Source of the DNA: UBA4416 sp038327195
Lineage (GTDB): Bacteria > Bacteroidota > Bacteroidia > B-17B0 > Aurantibacillaceae
Assembly: GCA_038327195.1 (NCBI GenBank)
Contig: JBBQKU010000017.1
Span: 1-64,000, forward strand
Length of the DNA stretch: 64,000 nt
Direction: 5' to 3'
Shown: piece by piece, positions 52,677 to 60,791 of the stretch
Layout of the letters: the number at the start of each line of letters is the position of its first letter
How positions within the stretch are numbered: position 1 is the first letter of the stretch
Translations under genes and position numbers: made by a program
Notes under the pieces: generated by a model
What the model was told of the DNA's origin: nothing
Databases searched by the model: none
The model's input: the letters and a program-made list of their open reading frames with translations, nothing else

Positions 52677-53717
52677 ATGAAAAAATATTTATTTATAATA
52701 TCACTTGGATTAACATCTATTTTATCAGCCCAAGATATCCATTTTTCTCAAATTCAAGAATCACCATTATGGTTAAATCCCGCAAATGCTGGCTTTTTTA
52801 ATGGCTACTTTAGGGCAATTGCAAATTATAGAAATCAATGGTCTTCTATGGGAAATGCATTTCAAACAATGGCAGTTTCTATTGATGGCGCTACATTAAA
52901 AACTACTAAGAAAAAAGCTTATTTAGGTGTTGGCTTATTTATTTTTAATGATAAAGCTGGTGTTGCAAAAATTGGGTCAACCCAAGTTCAATTTCATTTA
53001 AATGCAATAATTAAAACTAGTAAAAAAAGCAGACTTGCTGGTGCAGCATATGTTGGCTATAATCAAAATAAAGCAAATTACTCAGCACTAACTTTTGGTA
53101 ACCAATACACTGGAAAAGAAATTGATAAAGGTGTTTCGAGCGGTGAAGTAGTCAATTATACGTCTTTTGTAAATATGGATGCAGGTGTTGGCGTTAACTA
53201 CGAATTTTCAAGTGCTAATATTGACATGGTTCGTGATGATGTTTTTAGTTTAAAAATAGGTGGAGCAATTCACCACATCAATAAACCAGTTCAACGTTTT
53301 AGTTCTGGATCAAGTTATCAATTACCAATGCGTTTTGTTGGTAATATACAAGCACGTTACGATATTAAAGAAACTAAACTTTCACTTTTACCGAGTGTTA
53401 TTTATTTAAGACAAGGTACCGCATCTGAAATAAACATTGGGACCTTTTTAAGGTATCGATTTAAAAATGCCACTAAAATTACAGGTGTTCTTAATGAAGC
53501 TGGTTTAAATATTGGTGTATATTATAGAGTAGGTGATGCTATTGTGCCTCAGTTGAATTTAGATATGGGCAAATATGCTATTGGAGTTTCTTATGATTAT
53601 AATTTCTCCAAATACAATCAAGTTAGCAAGGGTAATGGTGGATTTGAAATTTATTTGAAATTCATATCTCTTGATGATGCTTTATTTAAAAGAAAGCGTG
53701 AACATGGCTTAAATTAA
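52677..53717 (+). CDS. PorP/SprF family T9SS membrane protein (second copy)
   Basis: A 346-aa outer-membrane beta-barrel of the PorP/SprF family. Signal peptide 1-18 (TSILSA-QD), then the hallmark HFSQIQESPLWLNPANAGFF (about 21-40) and NYRNQW near 49, with glycine/tyrosine-rich barrel strands to the end. It lies 30 bp after the CotH-domain gene. Such SprF-like proteins are commonly encoded next to a cargo with a type B sorting domain and are thought to help its passage or attachment. It is only distantly similar to the porP at the window start. Confidence 0.9.
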   Translation: MKKYLFIISLGLTSILSAQDIHFSQIQESPLWLNPANAGFFNGYFRAIANYRNQWSSMGNAFQTMAVSIDGATLKTTKKKAYLGVGLFIFNDKAGVAKIGSTQVQFHLNAIIKTSKKSRLAGAAYVGYNQNKANYSALTFGNQYTGKEIDKGVSSGEVVNYTSFVNMDAGVGVNYEFSSANIDMVRDDVFSLKIGGAIHHINKPVQRFSSGSSYQLPMRFVGNIQARYDIKETKLSLLPSVIYLRQGTASEINIGTFLRYRFKNATKITGVLNEAGLNIGVYYRVGDAIVPQLNLDMGKYAIGVSYDYNFSKYNQVSKGNGGFEIYLKFISLDDALFKRKREHGLN

Positions 53718-53773
53718 TTTTTAAGAATTGCTCAACAATAAAATCCCATAAGTTTAAAAATAACGGTTGGAAA

Positions 53774-54238
53774 TTATTCTTTCACTCTGTATTCAATCAA
53801 CCCTTTTTGTTTAGTAAAATAGGTATCGAAATTAGGTCTGTTTATTTCGGTTATAGTTTTGGCATTTTGAATTCTAAGTTTCTTTAAATTAAAATGTCTT
53901 CCATTAATAAAATATTGATTGTAGCTTTTATAATTGTCATTAGATAAATTTCCAATCACTAATCCATTATTTGGCGGTAAAATAATTTTAGCTAAAAGTC
54001 TTGCAGTATCAAGATCTGTGGCGTTATTTGTTTCATTCCAATATATAGAGCCATCTGAATTTAGTTTGTAATAAAGAGGATTAGTATTAAAAATTGAAAA
54101 TCCACTTGGTGGTATTTCAATTTCATATTCTATAATAATGTCAGATTTAGTTTCATTTGTAATCACAAAATATTCTTGCCACGAGCAACTTTGTAAAAAA
54201 CAAACAAGGAGTAAAAGCATTACTATTTTTATTTTCAT
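53774..54238 (-). CDS. Hypothetical lipoprotein
   Basis: A 154-aa protein with a type II signal peptide (KIKIVMLLLLVCFLQSC; lipidated Cys18). The mature part is rich in Asn, Ile and Thr and probably a small beta-sandwich (FVITNETKSDIIIEYEIEIPPSG). No known family recognised. It lies downstream of the cytochrome oxidase genes on the same strand but behind a terminator (54301-54330), so is probably transcribed on its own. Function unknown. Confidence 0.65.
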   Translation of the reverse strand: MKIKIVMLLLLVCFLQSCSWQEYFVITNETKSDIIIEYEIEIPPSGFSIFNTNPLYYKLNSDGSIYWNETNNATDLDTARLLAKIILPPNNGLVIGNLSNDNYKSYNQYFINGRHFNLKKLRIQNAKTITEINRPNFDTYFTKQKGLIEYRVKE

Positions 54239-54296
54239 AATCGTTCGGTTTGTTGCAAGGCACGAAAGAGTTTCCGTGGCTTAATATACAAAGCAT

Positions 54297-54336
54297 AAAA
54301 AAACCGTTAGAAAATTCTAACGGTTTTTTTGTTTTT
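54297..54336 (-). terminator. Intrinsic terminator of the cytochrome oxidase genes
   Basis: AAACCGTTAGAA (54301-54312) pairs exactly with TTCTAACGGTTT (54315-54326). On the minus strand a T-run follows the stem (A-run at 54297-54303), and on the plus strand too, so it can work in both directions; it sits just after the subunit IV stop codon. Confidence 0.85.
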
Positions 54337-54825
54337 TTAGTGATGAGCTTCTTCAGCGTGTCCTTCATGATGTTCGCCTTCTGTGGCAGCTGCTTCATGA
54401 TGACCGTGTCCTGCTTTTAAATCTTGTTGTTGTTTAATCAATAATGGATCAACCGTTGTACGATTTATTGAATGCCCACTATAAACACCTTCATCTAAAA
54501 TAATGAAAATGGCGTAAGACATAAATAAAAAATAAGGTAACAAAATAGCATATTTCATAAATGTTTTTTCGTGACCTAAATGCATAAATGCCATTACAAT
54601 AAAACCAGCTTTTAAAATAGTTAAACCAATGAATAAACATTTTAACCATAAGGTTCCACTCCAACCGTGGCCTGGCGCCATTGAACCAACTACTAATTCA
54701 AATACTGTGATAGCTAACATGTACCAAAATACTCTCCATAAAGTTTTTCTTGTTTTCTTTCCTTCTTCTTCGCTGTGGTGAGCCATGTGCTCATATGATG
54801 GGTAATCGTCGTGAAATTCTGACAT
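54337..54825 (-). CDS. Cytochrome c oxidase subunit IV family protein
   Basis: A 162-aa membrane protein with three helices (about residues 27-47, 58-80 and 92-112), the fold of subunit IV of caa3/aa3-type oxidases. The N-terminal tail is acidic/charged and His-containing (FHDDYPSYEHMAHHSEEEGKKTRKT), and the C-terminal 30 residues are His/Glu-rich (GHGHHEAAATEGEHHEGHAEEAHH is the region from about 138 on). The His-rich tail may bind metal but this is not a known requirement. Last gene of the minus-strand group ctaB-subunit III-subunit III-subunit IV, 59 bp after subunit III. Confidence 0.85.
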   Translation of the reverse strand: MSEFHDDYPSYEHMAHHSEEEGKKTRKTLWRVFWYMLAITVFELVVGSMAPGHGWSGTLWLKCLFIGLTILKAGFIVMAFMHLGHEKTFMKYAILLPYFLFMSYAIFIILDEGVYSGHSINRTTVDPLLIKQQQDLKAGHGHHEAAATEGEHHEGHAEEAHH

Positions 54826-54884
54826 AATTAAAAGTGATTAGTGATTAGATAATTAGTGATTAGATTATTTTATATATTATTTTT

Positions 54885-55610
54885 TTACAATAAATAGAAG
54901 AAGGTAAATACAAATACCCAAACTAAATCTACAAAATGCCAATACAAACCAACTTTTTCAACCATTTCGTAATGACCTCGTTTTTCGTATGTCCCTTTTA
55001 ATACATTTAAGAATATAACTAAGTTGATAATTACTCCTGAAAAAACGTGGAATCCATGGAATCCAGTAATAAAGAAAAAGTAATTAGCAAATTGTGGAAC
55101 TCCATATTCATTAACTGTCATATTCGCTCCATAAACGGTTTGCTCAACGTACGTTCCTAATTCTTGACTCCAAACATGTCTTAAAGCTCCTGTGTCTGTC
55201 CCAACAATAAAGTGAAACCATTCCCAAGCTTGAGAACCTACAAACGTAGCTCCTCCAACAATTGTCCAAAACATCCAAACTGTAACTTTACGTCTGTCGT
55301 TACGGTGACCAGCCTCTACAGCTAATACCATCGTTACTGAAGACATAATTAAAATAAAAGTCATTAAACCTACATAAGCTAATGGCAAATGCTGTTCAAT
55401 AAACGGAAAATGGGTAAATACATTTTCTGCTTTTGGCCAAACGTCAGCATATTTGTGACGGATAAAGCCGTAAGATGTTAATAATCCACCAAATGTTAAA
55501 GCATCTGATACTAAGAAAAACCACATCATCATTTTACCATAGCTTACGCCAAATGGTGATTGGCCGCCATCCCAGGCGTTTTTTGAATCGACTTCTGTAC
55601 TGTGAGACAT
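54885..55610 (-). CDS. ctaE: Cytochrome c oxidase subunit III
   Basis: A 241-aa membrane protein with seven helices. Family motifs: MWFFLVSDALTFGGLLTSY (about 28-46), VMSSVTMVLAVEAGHRND near 95, GSQAWEWFHF near 130, NYFFFITGFHGFHVFSGVI (about 175-193) and YWHFVDLVWVFVFTFFYLL at the end. It is part of the heme-copper oxidase complex in the inner membrane; the subunit I and II genes are not in the window. It follows a second, shorter subunit III-like gene by 47 bp. Confidence 0.9.
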   Translation of the reverse strand: MSHSTEVDSKNAWDGGQSPFGVSYGKMMMWFFLVSDALTFGGLLTSYGFIRHKYADVWPKAENVFTHFPFIEQHLPLAYVGLMTFILIMSSVTMVLAVEAGHRNDRRKVTVWMFWTIVGGATFVGSQAWEWFHFIVGTDTGALRHVWSQELGTYVEQTVYGANMTVNEYGVPQFANYFFFITGFHGFHVFSGVIINLVIFLNVLKGTYEKRGHYEMVEKVGLYWHFVDLVWVFVFTFFYLL

Positions 55611-55657
55611 ACTAAAAATTTATAGTTTAAGTTTTTTTAACAAAATATGGTACAAGT

Positions 55658-56257
55658 TTAACGAATATATAACAAAAATAAAAACAAATAGACCCATAAA
55701 ATATCAAGAAAATGCCAATATATTGAACAAAGCTCCAAACCATTAGTGTTTTGGGCATTATATTTTCCCTGAATACTGTTTTTTAAGGTCACTAAAAGTG
55801 AAATTAACCCCGCAAATAGATGCGCTAAGTGTAAAAATGTTAATAAATATAAAAAAGAACCCGATGCATTAGCTGCTTTTCCTGCAAAAACAATCCCTGT
55901 TGCTCTTAATTGACACCATCCTTGGTATTGTAAGTAGGAAAACAGAATACCTAAAATAAAAGTTAATAATACGCCATAAATAACACCTTGTTTATTGTCT
56001 TTTTTCGCCATTTGTAAGGCATAAAATAAGCTGATACTACTAGCAATAATAACTGCCGTACTTAAATAAAAAGAGTTTGGCAATTCAAATAATAACCAGT
56101 TTCCGCTGTCAGAACGCACAACATAAGCACTCGTTAATCCAGCAAAAACCATTATAATACTAATAATGCCTACCCATAATAATGGTTTAGAGGCTTTCTT
56201 TTTAGCTTCTGCTAATTCTTCTTTAATGGTTGGACTTGGTTTATAGGTTTCTTCCAT
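55658..56257 (-). CDS. Heme-copper oxidase subunit III-like protein (short form)
   Basis: A 199-aa membrane protein with five helices, paralogous to the next gene. It keeps AGLTSAYVVRSDSGNW (about 39-54), FLHLAHLFAGLISLLV (about 140-155) and the final IYWHFLDILWVYLFLFLLYIR. Lacking the first two helices of the seven-helix form, it is the short type of subunit III common in Bacteroidota as a tandem pair. It sits 10 bp after ctaB. Whether it is in the same oxidase complex or replaces the long form is not visible. Confidence 0.85.
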   Translation of the reverse strand: MEETYKPSPTIKEELAEAKKKASKPLLWVGIISIIMVFAGLTSAYVVRSDSGNWLLFELPNSFYLSTAVIIASSISLFYALQMAKKDNKQGVIYGVLLTFILGILFSYLQYQGWCQLRATGIVFAGKAANASGSFLYLLTFLHLAHLFAGLISLLVTLKNSIQGKYNAQNTNGLELCSIYWHFLDILWVYLFLFLLYIR

Positions 56258-56267
56258 GGTATCTAAT

Positions 56268-57176
56268 TTAAAATTTTGTCATTAAGGCTAATTGAACTAC
56301 TGGCAAATAAACAAACGAGCCAAACATTAGTTTTCGGGCATCTGCAATGGTTCCAGATTTGTAAAGTTGAAAGGCTTGATAAATAAAAACGAATCCCATA
56401 GCACTTACAACAGTGGCAGAAATCCAACCAGTGTAATTAAAAAAATAGGGAGTTAAAGAAAGTGGAAATAATGCTAAGGTATAAACTAAAATTCTTGAGC
56501 GTGAGCTTTTATCTCTTCCTCCTTTTGATGGAAGCATAAAAAATCCTGCACGTTGGTAATCATCATGGCTAACCCAAGCTATTGCCCAAAAGTGTGGAAA
56601 TTGCCAAAAAAATTGAATGAAAAACAAAAGCACTCCAAAAAAATGAATTTCGCCAAAGCCATCAGTTGCTGCAACTGCTCCAATAAGTGTAGGAAAAGCG
56701 CCTGGAAAAGCTCCTACAAAAACAGAAAACGGCGTTTTGCGTTTTAAAGGAGTATATATTAATGCATATAATAATATAGACGCAAAACCAACAATCCCGC
56801 TCAATACATTACAAAAAACACCCAACAAAAACACGCCAATAATTGCTAATAATAGGCAAAAAACAAAAGCCTGTGTTTTGGTTAAATTAGAAGTTGGTAA
56901 AGGCCTTGATTTTGTGCGGTTCATTAAGGCATCTAAATCTTTTTCTATTATTTGATTAAACCCATTAGCTGCTCCAGTTACTAAAAATCCACCAAGGCAA
57001 AGGGCAATTATTTTTTGAATTTGAAACTCTTGAGCTACCGTAAAATAAGTAATTACAGCCGAAAATACAACCAATGCTGATAAAGTAAACTTCGTTAATT
57101 TAAAATAGGCTGAAGCTTTACTATATATAATAGGTTCAGTTTCAAGAGTATTTTGTAGTGGTTGCAAGCGAGGCAA
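56268..57176 (-). CDS. ctaB: Heme O synthase (protoheme IX farnesyltransferase)
   Basis: UbiA-type membrane prenyltransferase that adds farnesyl to heme B, making heme O for the oxidase. The Asp-rich substrate motifs are NGFNQIIEKDLDALMNRTKSRPLP (about 76-99) and a second region around SHDDYQRAGFFMLP (about 206-219). About eight to nine helices in 302 aa. The start is uncertain: the frame opens with a TTG at 57176 that overlaps a perfect -7 box on the minus strand (TAAATTTG, 57181-57174); if that box is used, the next TTG codon at 57167 is the likely start. Head of the oxidase gene group. Confidence 0.92.
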   Translation of the reverse strand: MPRLQPLQNTLETEPIIYSKASAYFKLTKFTLSALVVFSAVITYFTVAQEFQIQKIIALCLGGFLVTGAANGFNQIIEKDLDALMNRTKSRPLPTSNLTKTQAFVFCLLLAIIGVFLLGVFCNVLSGIVGFASILLYALIYTPLKRKTPFSVFVGAFPGAFPTLIGAVAATDGFGEIHFFGVLLFFIQFFWQFPHFWAIAWVSHDDYQRAGFFMLPSKGGRDKSSRSRILVYTLALFPLSLTPYFFNYTGWISATVVSAMGFVFIYQAFQLYKSGTIADARKLMFGSFVYLPVVQLALMTKF

Positions 57177-57216
57177 ATTTACACATTAAATTAAACAATT
57201 TTAAACACTATTGGCT

Positions 57217-57224
57217 TATATTTG
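57217..57224 (+). promoter_or_regulatory. Candidate -7 promoter box for the glutathione peroxidase gene
   Basis: TATATTTG matches TAnnTTTG and lies 30 bases before the chosen ATG (57255). No clear -33 TTG. It is divergent from the ctaB promoter candidate about 35 bp away. Confidence 0.45.
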
Positions 57225-57254
57225 TTATCATATCAAAATCTAAAACAATTATAT

Positions 57255-57785
57255 ATGAAAAATTTATTTATTATCGCATTAACAGTATTAACTATGGCAT
57301 TTACTTCGAGTACTAAAAACTTACACAGTTTTAAAGCAAACACACTAGAAGGCAAAGAATTTGACTTTTCTAGCTTAAAAGGCAAAAAAGTTTTAATTGT
57401 AAATACAGCTTCTGAATGTGGCTATACACCTCAGTATAAAGATTTGCAAGCTTTATACGCAAAGTATAGTTCTAAAAACTTTGTAATTATTGGTTTTCCG
57501 TGTAATGATTTTGGTGGACAAGAACCAGGAACGGGGACAGAAATTAAATCATTTTGCCAAAAAAATTATGGCGTAACATTTCAAATGATGGAAAAGGTAA
57601 GTATTGCTACAAGTCCTATTTACAAATGGTTAACTTCTAAAACAGAAAATGGCGTTTTAGATGCTGTTGTGAAATGGAATTTTAATAAATTTTTAATTGA
57701 TGAAAAAGGAAATTTAGTAAAGTATTTACCATCATCGGTTAAACCTATGGATGCTGAAATTACGAATTGGATTGAAGGGAAATAA
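57255..57785 (+). CDS. Periplasmic or secreted glutathione peroxidase-family thiol peroxidase
   Basis: A 176-aa GPx/BtuE-type peroxidase that reduces peroxides using thiol partners. An N-terminal signal sequence is present (KNLFIIALTVLTMAFTSS). The peroxidatic cysteine lies in VNTASECGYTPQYKDLQALY (about 53-72), with GFPCNDFGGQEPG near 90 and the catalytic WNFNKFLID near 148. I choose ATG 57255 over an in-frame ATG at 57222, because the latter would precede the signal peptide and overlap the promoter box. The cysteine (not selenocysteine) form is usual in bacteria; export through the inner membrane is inferred from the leader. Confidence 0.9.
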   Translation: MKNLFIIALTVLTMAFTSSTKNLHSFKANTLEGKEFDFSSLKGKKVLIVNTASECGYTPQYKDLQALYAKYSSKNFVIIGFPCNDFGGQEPGTGTEIKSFCQKNYGVTFQMMEKVSIATSPIYKWLTSKTENGVLDAVVKWNFNKFLIDEKGNLVKYLPSSVKPMDAEITNWIEGK

Positions 57786-57817
57786 TTTGAGCTTTTTAGC
57801 TTAATAAACTAATAAAA

Positions 57818-57858
57818 CATAAAGCCCTCTTACTATCACAGTAAGAGGGCTTTTTATT
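57818..57858 (+). terminator. Intrinsic terminator after the glutathione peroxidase gene
   Basis: AAAGCCCTCTTAC (57821-57833) pairs exactly with GTAAGAGGGCTTT (57841-57853) around a 7-base loop, followed by TTTATTG. Confidence 0.9.
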
Positions 57859-58043
57859 GTTTAGCAAATAAAATAGTATTTATTTTCTACTGTTGCTGCT
57901 ATTACCAATAGAAAGTATTTTATAAATATGCTTGTTGGTGAAAACACGAACAAGAGCTGAAAATTAAACTAATTAGTTTTTAAAAGCTGTGGTAGAAGAT
58001 TATAATACCTCCACAGATTTTTTTGTCTGTTTTATAATTGATA

Positions 58044-58334
58044 TTATAAATTAAAGCAATGCAAACAAGACTTTCTTTTATACTTTTTTAATTCCGCAGG
58101 ACTTTTTATATTTTTAATATCAGCGCTACATTTATTTAAATTTTTGCATGAGCTGTATTTATGAAAGAATTTATCTTTAGGACCAGTACATACATAAACA
58201 CTAAATGGTTTACCTGTTTTTTTAACTGTCGTTTTTGTTGTTTGTTTAGTTGAATTAGTCTTTGTTTGAGCAGGACTGTTATTAATAGATAACACAAAGA
58301 TGCATACAGTTAAAATTAATTTGTAGATTTTCAT
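58044..58334 (-). CDS. Small secreted cysteine-rich protein
   Basis: A 96-aa protein with a signal peptide (about 1-22, SPAQ) and a Thr/Lys-rich linker, then a compact Cys/His module: VYVCTGPKDKFFHKYSSCKNLNKC … CLHCF. The spacing Cys-X8-His-X4-Cys-X5-Cys and final Cys-X2-Cys recurs in small exported Bacteroidota proteins and would fit a structural metal (zinc) site. Function unknown. It stands alone with long non-coding sequence on both sides. Confidence 0.7.
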   Translation of the reverse strand: MKIYKLILTVCIFVLSINNSPAQTKTNSTKQTTKTTVKKTGKPFSVYVCTGPKDKFFHKYSSCKNLNKCSADIKNIKSPAELKKYKRKSCLHCFNL

Positions 58335-58807
58335 GTGGTTATTTTTAAATTAGTTTAAATGACTATCGACTGTGTTAAATATGTAATTACAAGTTACGAT
58401 TCTTTTTCTGAAAAATAAAAAAAATCAATTTAAATTCAATATTAAAGAAATTTCTCTTTGGGTTATTAATTTTTTGGTAATTCAAATTCTTAAAAATGAA
58501 TATTTATAAAAACCAAAAAGCCACTTCTAAAAAGCAGCTTTTCGATTTCTTAAATTAGACTGGCTCTACCGTATCCCATCTTTTGCTTAAGCTATATGAT
58601 GTCGGTATGTGGTTACTGATATAAAGATAAAACATTTAAAGTTGAGTGATGTTACATAATTTACAGCTTCACGTTTTTTAACACCGCTTTTGATTAATAC
58701 TTTTCAACTTATTTTTATTTTGGTTAAAAACTATTAACTGAGTTGCGAAATAGTTAATAGGTGTTAGTATGGTGGTTATATAGTTTTATATAGTTGGCAT
58801 TTAAATA
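58335..58807. other. Non-coding stretch with two hairpins
   Basis: No gene is evident in these 473 bp. An imperfect terminator-like hairpin at 58517-58542 (AAAAGCCACTTCT … AGCAGCTTTT) could end the minus-strand gene upstream, and a perfect 9-bp inverted repeat CTATTAACT/AGTTAATAG (58731-58739 and 58752-58760) could be an operator. The rest is AT-rich without features. Confidence 0.45.
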
Positions 58808-59047
58808 TTACTTTTCAATAATTTGGTCATTCTCGTAATACGTCGTGTCTTGAAGTTTATTACTTGCAGATGGAACCCATTTACCTTGTTTGCCTTTGCA
58901 GGATATAACATTTACTGTGTCGCCACCAATTAGCTCATATGAGGTTGAACAGTCGTCATTAGCTTTTTTGTTTAGGTTGTTATTACACGATACAAATATA
59001 AAGGTCATAACAGTTGTGAAAAGATAAATGGTTTTTAGTTTTTTCAT
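58808..59047 (-). CDS. Small hypothetical lipoprotein
   Basis: A 79-aa protein with a lipoprotein signal (KKLKTIYLFTTVMTFIFVSC; lipidated Cys21). The remaining 58 residues contain two cysteines (DDCSTSYELIGGDTVNVISCKGKQGKW) that may form a disulfide. No known family. Likely periplasmic or outer-membrane anchored. The length is short but the leader is convincing. Confidence 0.6.
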   Translation of the reverse strand: MKKLKTIYLFTTVMTFIFVSCNNNLNKKANDDCSTSYELIGGDTVNVISCKGKQGKWVPSASNKLQDTTYYENDQIIEK

Positions 59048-59467
59048 AGCCTTTAGATTTAAAATGATTTATAAAACATCTACTTATACCAAATGTATAT
59101 AAATTATAAGAATATCAAGCACAGTTTGTCTGAAATTAATTAGGTAGAAAAGTTTCTGAACCTTCAATATACCTAACGGTTTATAGCTAATGGCTGGTGA
59201 TAAGACCAACAAGGGTATTTAAAACCTCATTTTACTGATTAACATACGAAATGTATAATTTTTAGTTTGGTGTAAACATTTAGAATCAATAAAGTAGAAT
59301 ATTTGTTTTTACTACACCTGTCAGGTTTTAAAAACCTGACAGGTGTTTGCTTTTGTTTTGCCGCAGCATTGCAAATGAAGTGGAGCTGGGGAGCAGGGAT
59401 TGTCTACTCATGCATTTGAGCAGTCCAGCGCCAAAAATTGTGCTTGCTTGCTGTTAGGCGCTGGTTT
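59048..59467. other. Non-coding stretch with a 74-bp repeat copy and a GC-rich hairpin
   Basis: No gene. It holds the first copy of the 74-bp direct repeat (59314-59387) and, right after the stop codon of the 59468 gene, a hairpin with CCAGCGCC (59425-59432) and GGCGCTGG (59457-59464) as perfect 8-bp arms. The segment 59340-59460 is markedly richer in G+C than its surroundings. Confidence 0.6.
59314..59387. repeat. 74-bp direct repeat with internal 33-bp palindrome, copy 1
   Basis: A perfect palindrome (ACACCTGTCAGGTTTT and its complement with one central base, 59314-59346) is followed by TTTTGCCGCAGCATTGCAA and AATGAAGTGGAGCT. The whole 74 bp recurs at 62537-62610 with one mismatch (C/T), in the same orientation, 3.2 kb away. 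Confidence 0.92.
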
Positions 59468-59734
59468 TTACTTTTCATGTGCAGGTCTTCCGTTTGGCGT
59501 CACGAAAACAGAAGCAATTATTTCAGCGTCGCCATGCTTTTTTAGATTTACTAATGAATGATAAGTCTCCCTAATTAGTTTATAAGTTCCGCGTCCGCCT
59601 TTATATTTTGTACCGTAACTTGTAAGATAATTTTTATGATTTAATTTAATGGCTAATTCTTTCCCCGACATTTTTTGTTTGCATGACAATAATTCCTTAG
59701 CCAATTTCAAAATGTATTGTTTCTTTTCGTTCAT
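59468..59734 (-). CDS. Small protein with recombinase-like helix-turn-helix pattern
   Basis: An 88-aa basic protein with no signal peptide. The central KMSGKELAIKLNHKNYLTSYGTKYKGGRGTYKLIRETYHSL region resembles the helix-turn-helix part of the recombinase accessory domain and of small DNA-binding proteins (short helix, LAIKLN, then Gly-Arg-rich turn). Homologous small proteins are familiar from accessory regions of Bacteroidota, but no function can be assigned. It starts 13 bp after the stop of the next gene upstream on this strand and is followed by a GC-rich hairpin. Confidence 0.6.
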   Translation of the reverse strand: MNEKKQYILKLAKELLSCKQKMSGKELAIKLNHKNYLTSYGTKYKGGRGTYKLIRETYHSLVNLKKHGDAEIIASVFVTPNGRPAHEK

Positions 59735-59747
59735 TGTATTTCCTTTA

Positions 59748-60539
59748 TTACCAATATTTTATTTCTCTAAATGTTATACTTTGAAGTTTCCCTTTAAAAA
59801 AAGTTATTTTATTTACGTAATTACCCAACGAGTCTAATGGTGCATATTGATATGTCCAAATTTGACCAGTGGGTATTCCGTCTTTATCAAACCATTTACA
59901 TACAATTACGTCATTATTGCTGTTGTATTCATATGTTGATTTTTCAACTAGTCCATTTTCATCAGAATAATATTCGCGTTCTGTGTTGTTACCGTTTTTA
60001 TCGTACTTGTATATTACCTTTCTACTTGATAAATTACCTTCTTTGTCTACTGAAGATTGTTCTACTAAGAAATTATTTTCATTATATTTATATGTCGTTT
60101 TGCCAATATATTTGTTTTTTTCGTCATAGCCTAATGCTTCTTTTTTACTACAGGCTTGATCATATTTTGAAATATACTTAACACCTTCACTTTCGTACAT
60201 GGGGTCATAATTAATGGAATAAACATGATTTCCGTTATCATCAAAGACATCTAAATCTTTAGTTGACAAATTTCTCTTTTTAATTTCGCCATTTTCCTTG
60301 ACTGCCTGATATACGTCTACTATGACGTGCTGAATTTTACCTTTTAGATTTAACATTGAAAGTTGAGATTTCTTACCTTCGATTTTGCATTTTATAGGCG
60401 TGTTAACAGCATTATCGATTACGTTTTTCACATTTTGGTTTGTGTCTTGCGAGTTGTTTGTTTCAGATGGATTTTCTGATTTAGGCGAATGGCACATAGT
60501 AAATCCTATTAATGTTAACGTAAATAGCTTATTTATCAT
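59748..60539 (-). CDS. Hypothetical lipoprotein with RHS/YD-like repeats
   Basis: A 263-aa protein with a short leader (INKLFTLTLIGFTMC; Cys16 as lipid site), a Ser/Asn-rich linker to about 45, and a repeated pattern of YXXNN-, YKYDKNGN- and YEYNSNND-type units from about 110 to 210, reminiscent of YD/RHS or beta-strand repeats. No toxin or core domain is present. It lies 13 bp before the small helix-turn-helix gene and 12 bp after a small membrane protein gene on the same strand, so the three may form one transcript. Function unknown. Confidence 0.6.
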   Translation of the reverse strand: MINKLFTLTLIGFTMCHSPKSENPSETNNSQDTNQNVKNVIDNAVNTPIKCKIEGKKSQLSMLNLKGKIQHVIVDVYQAVKENGEIKKRNLSTKDLDVFDDNGNHVYSINYDPMYESEGVKYISKYDQACSKKEALGYDEKNKYIGKTTYKYNENNFLVEQSSVDKEGNLSSRKVIYKYDKNGNNTEREYYSDENGLVEKSTYEYNSNNDVIVCKWFDKDGIPTGQIWTYQYAPLDSLGNYVNKITFFKGKLQSITFREIKYW

Positions 60540-60551
60540 AGTAGTAGTTAA

Positions 60552-60791
60552 TTATTTGTTGGATGAATTATTTTTATTCATTCTTATAAGATAGGAAATG
60601 CCAATTCCTACAAAAAGAAATAAAAATGAATGTCCTGAAATAAGCGACATTCTCGCTTGGCTAAACGGTTTACCAAATGTAGCAATACCACCAAAAAGTG
60701 GAAAGTATTGACTGGCAATAAATCCAAATATTACACCACTAATACCTCCTATAATAAGTGGCATAAAATTTTTGTTAGTTTTATTTTCCAT
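60552..60791 (-). CDS. Small hypothetical membrane protein
   Basis: A 79-aa protein with two membrane helices (about 11-31 and 52-69), a glycine-rich first helix (IIGGISGVIFGFIA), a short loop and a basic C-terminus (RMNKNNSSNK). No recognised family. First gene of the short minus-strand run ending at 59468. Confidence 0.5.
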   Translation of the reverse strand: MENKTNKNFMPLIIGGISGVIFGFIASQYFPLFGGIATFGKPFSQARMSLISGHSFLFLFVGIGISYLIRMNKNNSSNK

